A DNA stretch of 43,747 nucleotides, from the NCBI GenBank assembly GCA_964522445.1, contig CAZFUY010000008.1, positions 1 to 43,747 on the forward strand, in the 5' to 3' direction. The stretch comes from CAZFUY01 sp964522445 (GTDB lineage Bacteria; Pseudomonadota; Gammaproteobacteria; SZUA-229). The number at the start of each line of letters is the position of its first letter. The stretch's first letter is position 1. This document shows, one piece after another, positions 18,197-27,315 of the stretch. Below the pieces are notes generated by a model that was given only the letters and a program-made list of their open reading frames with translations, was not told where the DNA came from and searched no databases. The translations under genes were made by a program, and so were the position numbers.

Positions 18197-19348
18197 TTAT
18201 TCACCACTAGCTTTATAAAACATTGATCGTATCCGCCTTAACTGAAATAATAGATTAAATCGCCGACCATTTTCAGGTGGGAATAATAAATTCCATGGTA
18301 AATCTACAAACAATTTTATAACAGGAGAATGTTTACCATGAAGAAGAGTAGACCAGATAATATTGATATTATTAACAGATAAAATTTTACCAAATAATCT
18401 TCCCTGAAATACATAATAAATCACTATATTATGCAATATATAGCGATTTAGCAGATTAACACTATGTTGTTTTTTTGAAAACAAATTTAAATCATCAACT
18501 GAGATGTCTATTAATCTATATTTTTTTAATAGACTCAATACAACATATAAATGCGCAGCAGTCGATGAATTATCTAACCACGCATGAATTTTATTCCATT
18601 TAATATTTTCTTTACTGTTGTTAATAATAAACAGCATATCCAGAATCTGAATCAGGCTTTTTATCCAGTTAGGCTCTTCTGCCCAATGTGAACATATATA
18701 AACTAACTGCATTTCATTATTTAAAATTCTTGTCTCAATACCTCTAAAATTTATAACTACTGTCTGTTGTTTTACATGATCAGCTGAAAATAATTTATCA
18801 TTTGCCACAGTGGCAGGATCTGAAAACAGAGCGCTATGGATTTCAATCCATATTTTTTTATCAGGGTGATAAAGCGGCATACTATGGTGATGAGTTTTAT
18901 AAAACTCTGGAGATTCCTGCGACTTTTGTTGATATCCCAGTTTAAGGCATATACGCTCTAACTCAGACTGCAAAGCAATATCAACTAAAAGGTCTATATC
19001 GCCCATAGTACGCATATGTGATTCAGGATAATACTGCATGCACATCGATATCCCTTTTAAAAGCACAACCTCTTTAGCTAATGATGGATTAAATTGAAAT
19101 ATTTCTTCAATAGCATCTAAATAGCCACCAATAAGAAACTGCGATGTTAGTTCTGAGCTTAACAGTTCCGAATAATATGGTGACTCACTACGCGAGGGAT
19201 GATTTCGAGCACAGTAGAATGCAATAGGGCCAAGACCACTATCAATTGCATAATCTATAGTCTTTTTATCAAACGCATCTAAACAAATTGCTGATTCATC
19301 ATTCAATACGGTCTTAACAACAGTTAACATAGGAGCAGTGGTATTCAT
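18197..19348 (-). CDS. Nucleotidyltransferase-like protein (NTP_transf_5 type)
   Basis: 383 residues from the ATG at 19348 (an in-frame GTG at 19357 is possible; neither has a clear ribosome site). The segment LLKGISMCMQYYP..HMRTMGDIDLLV (about residues 96-123) is the nucleotidyltransferase core, with the metal-binding acidic residues in GDIDLLV (D117, D119). Proteins of this family recur next to PqqD-like and HprK-like proteins, including in some lasso-peptide clusters. It is transcribed away from the pqqD-hprK pair with a 116-base divergent spacer. The actual substrate is unknown; it could modify a peptide or a phosphorylated product. Confidence 0.75.
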   Translation of the reverse strand: MNTTAPMLTVVKTVLNDESAICLDAFDKKTIDYAIDSGLGPIAFYCARNHPSRSESPYYSELLSSELTSQFLIGGYLDAIEEIFQFNPSLAKEVVLLKGISMCMQYYPESHMRTMGDIDLLVDIALQSELERICLKLGYQQKSQESPEFYKTHHHSMPLYHPDKKIWIEIHSALFSDPATVANDKLFSADHVKQQTVVINFRGIETRILNNEMQLVYICSHWAEEPNWIKSLIQILDMLFIINNSKENIKWNKIHAWLDNSSTAAHLYVVLSLLKKYRLIDISVDDLNLFSKKQHSVNLLNRYILHNIVIYYVFQGRLFGKILSVNNINIIWSTLLHGKHSPVIKLFVDLPWNLLFPPENGRRFNLLFQLRRIRSMFYKASGE

Positions 19349-19464
19349 AGAAAACACATGGTATCCATTATTATAAAATAATCGGTATTATTAACTATAT
19401 TAGCTGAATATTTTTTTGTATTATAACTGATGATCTATTTTCCATTACATAAGAATTTATATAT

Positions 19465-19725
19465 ATGAAACCACCTCAAAAACATTCAAACGTCATCGCT
19501 CGTGAAATTGAAGGAGAAACGGTATTACTAAACGAAGAAAAAGGGGAAATACATCAACTTAACCAAACCGCTTCTTTTATCTGGCAGTGCTGCAATGGCA
19601 ATAATAGCATAGACGACATAATTCATTTATTAAACGACAAGTTCCAGACAGAAACAATAAATATTGAAAGTGATGTAATTGAGACTCTTGCAACATTAAA
19701 GAAATTAAATCTACTAGAAGAATAA
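19465..19725 (+). CDS. PqqD-family peptide chaperone (RiPP recognition element)
   Basis: 86 residues with the PqqD fold pattern: EIEGETVLLNEEKGEIHQLN, then TASFIWQCCNG and a winged-helix-like C-terminal half ending LKKLNLLEE. In peptide-modifying systems such domains bind the leader of a precursor and present it to enzymes. There are no pqqA, C or E genes here, so it is not a PQQ operon. It is 18 bases upstream of an HprK-related kinase, the pairing I know from the so-called HPr-rel-A systems. Confidence 0.82.
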   Translation: MKPPQKHSNVIAREIEGETVLLNEEKGEIHQLNQTASFIWQCCNGNNSIDDIIHLLNDKFQTETINIESDVIETLATLKKLNLLEE

Positions 19726-19743
19726 CTAATAACGAATCAATAT

Positions 19744-20583
19744 ATGAAACAGGAAACTCCAGAGCTAAGGCTTTTAATATTTAACTGCATTATCCATATT
19801 AAATCTAATAGCCAGAACCTGTTAGATATTTTAAATAAGGTATATGGGGCAATGCGCATTGAACACAACACTGACAGTGCTGCTCTTACCTATACACTGG
19901 GTTATTCTAATACAGAATCCGAAGAGTTTTTTATATCTAGAGATAATACTGAAAAAATGCTCGCCAGTGATATTGGCGAATTTATTTTTATTTTTGAAAA
20001 AGATATGACAATAGAATTACAAAAAATACGTTCTGATCTTTATTTCATGCATGCAGCTGCTATTGAATATCAGGGTAAAGCAATTATTATTGTTGCACCA
20101 TCGGGAACGGGAAAATCAACAACAAGCTGGGCACTACTTCATACTGGCTTTAATTATCTAAGCGATGAACTAGCCCCAATTGACCTATGCGATATGCAAG
20201 TTTTACCTTACCCTCACGCACTTTGCCTTAAAGATATTCCGCCTGTTTATTCATTACCTGATGATACTTTAAGCACAGAAAGGACGCTGCATGTACCAGC
20301 AAGCTCATTACCTGCTAATTTTATTAGCCATGCCTCACCATTAACTGCTATTTTTTTCCTGCAACGCAAATCTGAAGCTAAAACTTCAGTTATCAAAACG
20401 ATCAATAAAGCAACTTCATCAACTAAGATTTACGCCAATACATTAAATGCCTTAGCTCACCCAGAGAAAGGATTAGATGCTGCCATTTCAATCGTATCAA
20501 GAACCCATTGCTTTGATTTAATTGCCTCAGACTCATTAGAAGACACCTGTAAAAATATTATTCACACACTTGATGCTTTATAA
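19744..20583 (+). CDS. HprK-related serine kinase
   Basis: 279 residues. The kinase core starts near residue 102: MHAAAIEYQGKAIIIVAPSG then TGKST (Walker A at 118-126), followed by GFNYLSDELAPIDL with the acidic pair D141/E142, as in the C-terminal half of HPr kinase. The remaining N-terminal part is poorly conserved and replaces the HprK N-domain. There is no ptsH gene close by. Related kinases in lasso-peptide clusters phosphorylate a serine near the precursor's C-terminus; a candidate peptide is encoded 106 bases downstream on the other strand. Confidence 0.82.
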   Translation: MKQETPELRLLIFNCIIHIKSNSQNLLDILNKVYGAMRIEHNTDSAALTYTLGYSNTESEEFFISRDNTEKMLASDIGEFIFIFEKDMTIELQKIRSDLYFMHAAAIEYQGKAIIIVAPSGTGKSTTSWALLHTGFNYLSDELAPIDLCDMQVLPYPHALCLKDIPPVYSLPDDTLSTERTLHVPASSLPANFISHASPLTAIFFLQRKSEAKTSVIKTINKATSSTKIYANTLNALAHPEKGLDAAISIVSRTHCFDLIASDSLEDTCKNIIHTLDAL

Positions 20584-20616
20584 AAAAATAATCAGGCTGT
20601 GTTCTTATACAGACAT

Positions 20617-20643
20617 AAAAAAGGTCGATTTAAATAACCGACC
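20617..20643 (-). terminator. Rho-independent terminator of the peptide gene
   Basis: On the minus strand GGTCG and CGACC pair (20643-20623) around an 11-base AT-rich loop, followed at once by six T. It lies 47 bases past the stop of the 69-residue peptide gene and between it and the convergent kinase gene. Confidence 0.65.
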
Positions 20644-20689
20644 CATTCCTTATACTAAATATAGTATAACCGAACAAAACGTATTGTAA

Positions 20690-20899
20690 TTAAAGACCAG
20701 AAGGTGGGCGAGGAGCACCATTATTTCCAGGTCGTCTGTTACCGTACAGCTTTCTTCTCTTATTCGTAAAGCCAGAGCCGGCTGATGCAAACGATGGCAA
20801 AGCTGCCATCGTTATAATAGTAGGTGCAATATATGCCGCTTTTTTTATAAAATTACGACGCTCTTGCTTAACTTTTAAATCATCTCTGGAATTATCCAT
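20690..20899 (-). CDS. Small twin-arginine signal peptide protein, candidate modified peptide
   Basis: 69 residues with a strong ribosome site (caggaga, 9 bases before ATG) and a terminator behind, so it is very likely expressed. The N-terminus has ERRNFIKKAA (twin Arg at 14-15), a moderately hydrophobic stretch and ALPSFASA before GSG, a normal cleavage point after residue 40. The remaining 29 residues are basic and rich in Gly, Pro and Asn (NKRRKLYGNRRPGNNG, then APRPPSGL), with no Cys. This is unlike an enzyme and fits a precursor peptide of the neighbouring PqqD/HprK system; the Ser three residues from the end would be a possible phosphorylation site. That role is inference. Confidence 0.7.
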   Translation of the reverse strand: MDNSRDDLKVKQERRNFIKKAAYIAPTIITMAALPSFASAGSGFTNKRRKLYGNRRPGNNGAPRPPSGL

Positions 20900-20971
20900 G
20901 ATAATTCATCTCCTGATCATATATTCTAATTAAATAATATCTGTAAAAAATTGTCTTAAATCTGAATAAAC

Positions 20972-21583
20972 TTATCGTTTATTTTTACGCTTTCCTATAA
21001 GCCCAGTCAGAAATGCCAGCCCCGACCCAAACAACCATGCCGCAGCAGGAACAGGTACTGCCGCAGTAGTAACAAAGCTACCTGCATCCCATTGTCCATC
21101 GATGTAAGTGCCATCAATAATGTAATTATTGATATCGAGCAATCCACCATTAAAGAGAAAATCATTTTCACCTGTTGAAGAAAATGAATCTTCAGGCCTT
21201 TCTGCTCTAAAAGTAAAACCATCCAGATAACTAGAGCCATCTATATTATCCAGAAAATACAAAACAGGCGCACTCAAAATATCATCACTATCGGTATAAG
21301 AAACACTGCCAATGGTAATTTGTAAATTATTATAGCTGGTAGAAAAATCTATATAAGACAACCCAGAACCAGGAGTAGGGTCATAGATATTACTACTATC
21401 ATCAAAAACGCCTGTCGCTATCACTTCATCACCCACTAACAAATTAAAGGGGTTAGATGTCTCAGCTATTGTAATTTGCCCCGTAAGCGAGAAATTCACC
21501 ATTGCAGCCTGAGCTGAACCGACAGAAAGCAAAAGCAGGCACAAAAAGGAAGCCAAGCCTGGTTTTTTATTAGTATTTTTCAT
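20972..21583 (-). CDS. VPLPA-type PEP-CTERM exported protein
   Basis: 203 residues from the ATG at 21583 (a TTG at 21604 is also in frame). A Sec signal peptide ends SAQA before AMVNF. The C-terminus VPVPAAAWLFGSGLAFLTGL then IGKRKNKR is the VPLPA form of the PEP-CTERM sorting signal: motif, hydrophobic helix and basic tail, recognised by an exosortase in the inner membrane. The central part is rich in Ser, Asp and Tyr with no known enzyme motif, as usual for PEP-CTERM surface proteins. No exosortase is in the window. The 69-residue peptide gene follows 72 bases downstream on the same strand. Confidence 0.85.
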   Translation of the reverse strand: MKNTNKKPGLASFLCLLLLSVGSAQAAMVNFSLTGQITIAETSNPFNLLVGDEVIATGVFDDSSNIYDPTPGSGLSYIDFSTSYNNLQITIGSVSYTDSDDILSAPVLYFLDNIDGSSYLDGFTFRAERPEDSFSSTGENDFLFNGGLLDINNYIIDGTYIDGQWDAGSFVTTAAVPVPAAAWLFGSGLAFLTGLIGKRKNKR

Positions 21584-21960
21584 ATTTATAATTCCAATTA
21601 ACAAATTTAAATGCCTGTTCCTGGATCGATATACTACGCTGTTAGTACTGCTAAAACATCACCCAAAAGGATGACCCGCATACTGAAAAAACGATTAATC
21701 CAGCAATGACGCATTAATCAGTGTTTTACCTGTGTATACACGGCACATCAGCCTTTTGACTCAGTAAGACAAGCACGATAACTATCGCAGCAGCTTCAAA
21801 ATTAAATATATTTAATCTTTGTGTAAGCAGCAATAAACACATGATATGCAATACTGGGTAAATCTAAACCACCTTGCATTTAACCTGTAAAAATTAGCTA
21901 AATTACAGGGGCCTGCACCCAGCTAATTTTTCCATGTTTTACTTCCTGAGGAGAATAAAT
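21584..21960. other. Divergent spacer without a gene
   Basis: About 375 bases between the VPVPA-CTERM gene and the SHOCT gene. Apart from the inverted repeat at 21889-21931 and the SHOCT ribosome site, nothing was recognised; no reading frame looks coding. Confidence 0.5.
21889..21931 (+). promoter_or_regulatory. Perfect 11-bp inverted repeat before the SHOCT gene
   Basis: AAAAATTAGCT at 21889-21899 and AGCTAATTTTT at 21921-21931, with a small inner palindrome CAGGGGCCTG at 21906-21915. It ends 30 bases before the ATG at 21961. It could be an attenuator hairpin in the leader (stem ending in T5), a terminator isolating the cus region, or a regulator site. Confidence 0.5.
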
Positions 21961-22206
21961 ATGACAGGAGAACAATTTGATATGAGTTCTATAGCAATGC
22001 TGGTTTTCTGGGGCTTAATTGCTGCACTGGTTATCTGGCTAATTTATACACTTATAAATTATACCTCCAGCTCAAAATCAAACTATAAAAAGAAAAACAT
22101 TCTTGAAATTAACGAATGGCGCTACAGGTACGGAAAAATTAGTCGCCAGGAATACGAAAGAACTCGCAAAGATTTTTTTAGCTCATCAACTTTAAATCAA
22201 AAATAA
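21961..22206 (+). CDS. Small membrane protein with SHOCT domain
   Basis: 81 residues from the ATG at 21961, chosen for its gaggaga ribosome site. One membrane helix (about 10-31, IAMLVFWGLIAALVIWLIYT) is followed by a basic linker and a C-terminal SHOCT motif (ILEINEWRYRYGKISRQEYE). SHOCT segments are short oligomerisation-type domains; small membrane SHOCT proteins are often found near copper resistance genes, and this one converges on the cus operon. Function unknown. Its last 12 codons are repeated at 17987-18027. Confidence 0.8.
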   Translation: MTGEQFDMSSIAMLVFWGLIAALVIWLIYTLINYTSSSKSNYKKKNILEINEWRYRYGKISRQEYERTRKDFFSSSTLNQK

Positions 22207-22459
22207 TTTCTAAAAATTAACCTCGTACTTAAATAATCATCATGCACAAACACTGAACAACGGCAAACATCTATTGCCAGGCTTCACAATCAAAAATAAT
22301 TCATCCACAAATAAAAATAATTTTAAATTATTAATTCACCTCCCCATGAGGAGAGGACGTTATAATATTGGCTTAATTATTTATGTGTACTCATTTGCCG
22401 ACTAATTCTTTTTTTAACTTTCTACATCATCATATTATAACATTCGGGAAGCCGGGGAA

Positions 22460-25400
22460 TTAGTGTTTAATAGAAAATGATTTCCAGATCATAAATATCA
22501 CTGGAATCACTAATAAAGTTAAAACAACTGAACTCAGCATGCCACCAATCATAGGGCCGGCGATACGCTGCATAACTTCAGACCCAGTTCCTTCACCAAA
22601 CATAATAGGAATCAGACCAACAATAATTGCAGCAACGGTCATCATAATAGGACGAACTCGTTGACCCGCACCTTGCAGTACCGCCTGTTTAATGTCAGCT
22701 TTAGAAAGAGACCTGTTTTCCTGCTTTACTTTTTCGCATGTTTTCACATAAGATTGATCAAGATAAACCAGCATCAACACACCAATCTCAACAGTAACAC
22801 CTGCAAGCGCAATGAAACCAACACCAACAGCAACTGATAAATCATAATTTAATAAGTACAACAACCAGATACCACCGATTAGTGCGAACGGTAATGTACC
22901 CATAATAATAAGCACTTCAATTATGTTGCGGAAATTTAAATACAGTAACAACATAATGATGGCTAATGTTAAGGGAACAACCATACTAAGCCGTTCTTTT
23001 GCCCGCACCATGTATTCATACTGACCAGACCAGGCAATAGAATAACCCGCAGGTAACACAACCTGTTCTGCTACAACTCTTTGCGCTTCTTCTACATAAG
23101 ATCCCAGATCACGGCCTTCTATATCAACCAGCGTCCAGCCATTTAGTCGAGCATTTTCACTTTTAATTGCAGGTGGGCCATCTTCAATTCGAATATCTGC
23201 CACATCAGCTAATGCTATACGCTTATTGCTTTTTGTGACCAGTGGCAATAAACGGATATTTTCTACAGAGTCTCTATAAGCTTGCGGATAACGAATATTA
23301 ATCGGATAACGCTCCAGACCTTCTATAGATTGAGTAACATTCATGCCACCAATAGCCGTTCGAACAACCTGTTGAACATCAGAAATATTTAAACCATAAC
23401 GAGCCGCTTTATTACGATCAATATCAACTTTAATATAACGACCACCTGCAACACGTTCTGAATAAACGGAAGCCGTGCCTTCAACATTCTTTAAGACCTG
23501 CTCAAGTCGCTTGCCTATTTTTTCAATTTCTTTTAAATCCTGACCGGCTACTTTTATTCCAACAGGCGTTTTAATACCCGTTGCTAACATATCAATTCTG
23601 GTTTTAATAGGCATAACCCAGGCATTGGTTAAACCAGGAAATTTCACCAGCGCATCCAGTTCTTTACGTAAACTTTCAGGGGTAACACCTTCTCGCCATT
23701 CACTGCGGGGTTTTAACTGAATAACCGTTTCTATCATAGTTAAAGGTGCTGGGTCTGTTGCCGTTTCTGCACGACCAATTTTTCCAAATACTGTTTTTAC
23801 TTCAGGAACAGTACGGATAAGTTTATCTGTTTGTTGCAACAACTCACGTGCCTTGCCGATGGAAATACCTGGGTAGGTTGTCGGCATATACATTAAATCA
23901 CCTTCATCTAACGGCGGCATAAATTCACTACCCAGTTTAGTTGCAGGCCATAAACCAATAACCATAACAACAAACATCATTACGACCATTGTTTTTGGAT
24001 GATTCAATGCACCCTGTATAACAGGACGATAAGCCGCCGTTATTAAGCGATTTAAGGGGTTTTTATGTTCAGGACGAATATTTCCACGTACAAAATATCC
24101 CATCAATACGGGTACAAGTGTTATCGATAAACCAGCCGCCACAGCCATTGCATATGACTTGGTAAATGCCAGTGGCGCAAATAATTTTCCTTCCTGCGCT
24201 TCTAATGAAAACACGGGCAAAAAACTCATAGTAATAATTAACAAAGAGAAAAATAAGGGCGGCCCTACTTCTTTTGAAGCTTCGGCAATAACCTGCCAGC
24301 GGTTACTATCAGTTAACGGTGTCTTTTCAATATGTTTATGCACATTCTCAATCATTACAATAGCGCCATCTACCATGGCACCAATGGCAATTGCAATACC
24401 ACCCAACGACATAATATTCGCATTAAGTCCCTGCGCATGCATAATAACAAACGCACCTAGAATACCGATAGGCAAACTGAATATAACCACCAGTGATGAA
24501 CGAAAATGAAAAAGAAAAAGCGCACAAATGATGGCAACAACAACAAATTCTTCAATCAGTTTTTCATATAAATTATCAACTGCATGATTGATAAGTGTTG
24601 AACGGTCATAGGTTGTGACAATTTCTACACCATCGGGCAAACCTACTTTTAATTCATCAAGCTTCTTTTTAACAAGATCAATAGTTTTAAGTGCATTTTC
24701 ACCAAAGCGCATAACAACATAAGCACCAACAACATCACCTTCACCATTTAACTCTGCAATGCCGCGACGCATTTGTGGCCCTATAACCACATCTGCTATA
24801 TCGTTAATCTGTAATGGTGTACCGTTATCATTAAGCCCCAGCGGGATTTTTTTAATGTCATCTATATTTTGTAAATAACCCGTGGCACGAACCATGTACT
24901 CGGCTTCACCCATTTCAACAACAGAAGCCCCCGACTCCTGATTGCCATTTTTAATGGCCATTTTTATATGATTTAATGTTATTCCATAAGCACGTAGTTT
25001 TTCTGGATCAACCACTATTTGATACTGTTTTACCATGCCACCTACAGTGGCAATTTCTGAAACACCGGGCACGGTCTGTAATTCATACTTTAGAAACCAG
25101 TCCTGCAAACTACGCAATTCAGATATATCATGCTGACCTGTTCTATCAATCAACGCATAGGAATACACCCAGCCAACACCTGTTGCATCAGGGCCCAACT
25201 GAGATTTAGCCTCAGCAGGTAAAGAGGATGCAACCTGACTTAAATATTCCAGCACACGAGAACGTGCCCAGTATAAATCTGTACCTTCTTCAAAAATTAT
25301 ATAGACGTACGAATCACCAAAGAAAGAATAACCACGAACAGTAACGGCTTTAGGCACTGACAACATGGCCGTGGTTAAAGGATAAGTCACCTGATCTTCA

Positions 25401-25582
25401 ACCACCTGTGGTGCCTGTCCTGGGTAGGATGTTTTTACAATAACCTGCACATCAGAAAGGTCCGGTATAGCATCAATCGGTGTTTCTTTTACCGCATACA
25501 TGCCAGCTACAAATAACATAAATGTTGCCAGCAGAACAAAAAAACGATTGCGAATAGACCAGTCAATAACAGAAGCAATCAT
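22460..25582 (-). CDS. cusA: CusA-type Cu(I)/Ag(I) RND efflux pump
   Basis: 1040 residues, a full-length heavy-metal RND transporter: proton-driven export of metal from periplasm and cytoplasm through CusC. It has the IGAMVDGAIVMIENVHKHIE helix-4 relay Asp and the second-half VTVEIGVLMLVYLDQSY. The three metal-binding Met of E. coli CusA appear conserved in context: PLTMIET, RIDMLATGIKTPVGIKV and GGMNVTQS. That supports monovalent copper/silver rather than Co/Zn/Cd. Its start overlaps the cusB stop by one base (TAATG). Confidence 0.95.
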   Translation of the reverse strand: MIASVIDWSIRNRFFVLLATFMLFVAGMYAVKETPIDAIPDLSDVQVIVKTSYPGQAPQVVEDQVTYPLTTAMLSVPKAVTVRGYSFFGDSYVYIIFEEGTDLYWARSRVLEYLSQVASSLPAEAKSQLGPDATGVGWVYSYALIDRTGQHDISELRSLQDWFLKYELQTVPGVSEIATVGGMVKQYQIVVDPEKLRAYGITLNHIKMAIKNGNQESGASVVEMGEAEYMVRATGYLQNIDDIKKIPLGLNDNGTPLQINDIADVVIGPQMRRGIAELNGEGDVVGAYVVMRFGENALKTIDLVKKKLDELKVGLPDGVEIVTTYDRSTLINHAVDNLYEKLIEEFVVVAIICALFLFHFRSSLVVIFSLPIGILGAFVIMHAQGLNANIMSLGGIAIAIGAMVDGAIVMIENVHKHIEKTPLTDSNRWQVIAEASKEVGPPLFFSLLIITMSFLPVFSLEAQEGKLFAPLAFTKSYAMAVAAGLSITLVPVLMGYFVRGNIRPEHKNPLNRLITAAYRPVIQGALNHPKTMVVMMFVVMVIGLWPATKLGSEFMPPLDEGDLMYMPTTYPGISIGKARELLQQTDKLIRTVPEVKTVFGKIGRAETATDPAPLTMIETVIQLKPRSEWREGVTPESLRKELDALVKFPGLTNAWVMPIKTRIDMLATGIKTPVGIKVAGQDLKEIEKIGKRLEQVLKNVEGTASVYSERVAGGRYIKVDIDRNKAARYGLNISDVQQVVRTAIGGMNVTQSIEGLERYPINIRYPQAYRDSVENIRLLPLVTKSNKRIALADVADIRIEDGPPAIKSENARLNGWTLVDIEGRDLGSYVEEAQRVVAEQVVLPAGYSIAWSGQYEYMVRAKERLSMVVPLTLAIIMLLLYLNFRNIIEVLIIMGTLPFALIGGIWLLYLLNYDLSVAVGVGFIALAGVTVEIGVLMLVYLDQSYVKTCEKVKQENRSLSKADIKQAVLQGAGQRVRPIMMTVAAIIVGLIPIMFGEGTGSEVMQRIAGPMIGGMLSSVVLTLLVIPVIFMIWKSFSIKH

Positions 25583-27312
25583 TACTTAGCTCCTTGCAAA
25601 TTAATTTTAATAATTTTAATAGATCCGTCCTTATATTTTTCAAGTAAAAAACGAATTTTCTGTTTTGCTTTAAACGAGCTGAGTTTAATATCTTTAACAA
25701 CAGAGAAATCCATAGTCATTTCTGGCCAGCCCCACGCATCAACAGGATTATGCTCTATAGTCAACATATTATGTCCTGCCATAATGCTAACAATAGCGCC
25801 ATCAGCCCAGGCCTGACTCTTATTTTTTATATTATCTTTGGAGGCATTATCCTGAACATCAATTTTAATAACTTCAGTTGCACCGTCTTTATGACCTTTA
25901 ATCAGGAAGCGTAACTTCTGACCTTTTTTCAACGCACTAATATCTATAGATTTATTAACAAACAAGTCCATAATCATTCCAGGCTGACTCCAGGCATCAA
26001 TCGGATCATGTTCAACTGTCAACATGTTATGCTTTGCCATAATATCTATAATTGAACCCGTCACCCAAACCTGGTTAAGATTTCCTGACTGTTCATTTTC
26101 ATTCATCATGACCATGCGATCAAAAGAAGCCGTTAGACTTGATTCAGAATCAATTAAGAATTGAGCTGAAGTAACAATCAAATCATTTTCTTCAACACCA
26201 TTTAACACTTCAATAAACTCACCACTCTCAATGCCCGTCTGAATAGCAACTGATCTATAGCGACCATTACCCAGTGCTTTTACAATACGCTGCATTTGAC
26301 CATTACGAATAATAGCTTCACGTTTAACAAATATAGTTTCATCCTTATATTCACTAACAATAACCAGTTTGGCAAACATATTAGGTTTCAGGTAATGCTT
26401 AATATTTTCAAATCGAATTCGAACTCGCAAAGTACGCGTTTTTTTATCCAGTATTGGATAAATATAATCGACTTCTCCATGCCAGGTTTTATGAGGAAAG
26501 GCATCTAAAGTCATTTTTACTTTCTGATTTTTCTTTACCCAGCCACTTTGTCTCTCAAAAACTTCAGCAATGACCCATACTGTATCCAGCTGTCCAATAC
26601 TCATTATTTCTGTTGCCGGCTTAACAAACGTGCCCTCACGAACATTAAGCTCCTTTATAAAACCATTATGTTTTGCATAATAGGAAATAGTTTTTTGAGC
26701 CTGTCTCGTTTTATTAAGTTTTTTAATTTGATTAGTTGTAATACCCAAAGATGTTAAGCGATCTTTTGAAGCTGAAATCAAAATACGATTACCACTTTTT
26801 AATGCAGTAACATACTCTTCCTGAGCATTAACCAGTGTTGGGCTGTAAACTTCAAATATTTTCTGCCCTTTTACAACTTCATCTCCAGCTGCTTTAACAA
26901 CCATTTGTTCAATCCAGCCATCGACACGGGTATGCACATGGGTTAGTACATCTTCATCAAAAGTAACATAACCTACTGTGCTAATCTGTAAATCAAGTTT
27001 TCCTTTTTTGACTTTTGCTGTACGTACACCAATATTATTTTCAACAATGGGGGAAATTTTTACTATACCTTCTTCTCCTTCTGCGCTGTCACTACCATAA
27101 AAAGGCACTAAATCCATACCCATTGGTGATTTCCCAGGTTTATCGCGTCGATATTTAGGATTCATAGGAGCAACCCAGTAAAGAGGTTTTTTTTCTGCAC
27201 TGTCTGTGCTTATATTTGTTGCACCATCATTCTCAAAAAGTGGTCGACTAAAATAACCAGCCGCTAAACCAATAGTTAAAAATACAACGGCAGATAAAGC
27301 TAAATTTTTCAT
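25582..27312 (-). CDS. cusB: CusB-type membrane fusion protein with two fused CusF domains
   Basis: 576 residues, longer than the roughly 400 of E. coli CusB. After an N-terminal anchor comes a heavy-metal-binding domain at 45-72 (YWVAPMNPKYRRDKPGKSPM...), then the barrel-sandwich/hairpin adaptor core. Two CusF-like domains follow: about 415-488 (H435, M446, M448) and 498-576 (H521, W529, M532, M534 in EHNPVDAWGWPEMTM). In the first copy the Trp that caps Cu(I) in CusF is Gln443 (AWSQPGMIM), so it may bind metal differently. No separate cusF gene is seen. It lies three bases after cusC. Confidence 0.93.
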   Translation of the reverse strand: MKNLALSAVVFLTIGLAAGYFSRPLFENDGATNISTDSAEKKPLYWVAPMNPKYRRDKPGKSPMGMDLVPFYGSDSAEGEEGIVKISPIVENNIGVRTAKVKKGKLDLQISTVGYVTFDEDVLTHVHTRVDGWIEQMVVKAAGDEVVKGQKIFEVYSPTLVNAQEEYVTALKSGNRILISASKDRLTSLGITTNQIKKLNKTRQAQKTISYYAKHNGFIKELNVREGTFVKPATEIMSIGQLDTVWVIAEVFERQSGWVKKNQKVKMTLDAFPHKTWHGEVDYIYPILDKKTRTLRVRIRFENIKHYLKPNMFAKLVIVSEYKDETIFVKREAIIRNGQMQRIVKALGNGRYRSVAIQTGIESGEFIEVLNGVEENDLIVTSAQFLIDSESSLTASFDRMVMMNENEQSGNLNQVWVTGSIIDIMAKHNMLTVEHDPIDAWSQPGMIMDLFVNKSIDISALKKGQKLRFLIKGHKDGATEVIKIDVQDNASKDNIKNKSQAWADGAIVSIMAGHNMLTIEHNPVDAWGWPEMTMDFSVVKDIKLSSFKAKQKIRFLLEKYKDGSIKIIKINLQGAK

Positions 27313-27315
27313 CCC

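Noticed and set aside
19465..20583. PQQ biosynthesis operon because of the PqqD-like protein and the PQQ-type dehydrogenase at 1195-6021.
   Set aside because: No pqqA, B, C or E; the PqqD is paired with an HprK-like kinase.
18197..20899. Complete lasso-peptide cluster.
   Set aside because: No B2 protease or asparagine synthetase-like cyclase anywhere in the window.
22262..22278. GGCAA/TTGCC hairpin after the SHOCT gene as terminator.
   Set aside because: Five-base stem with no T run on either strand.
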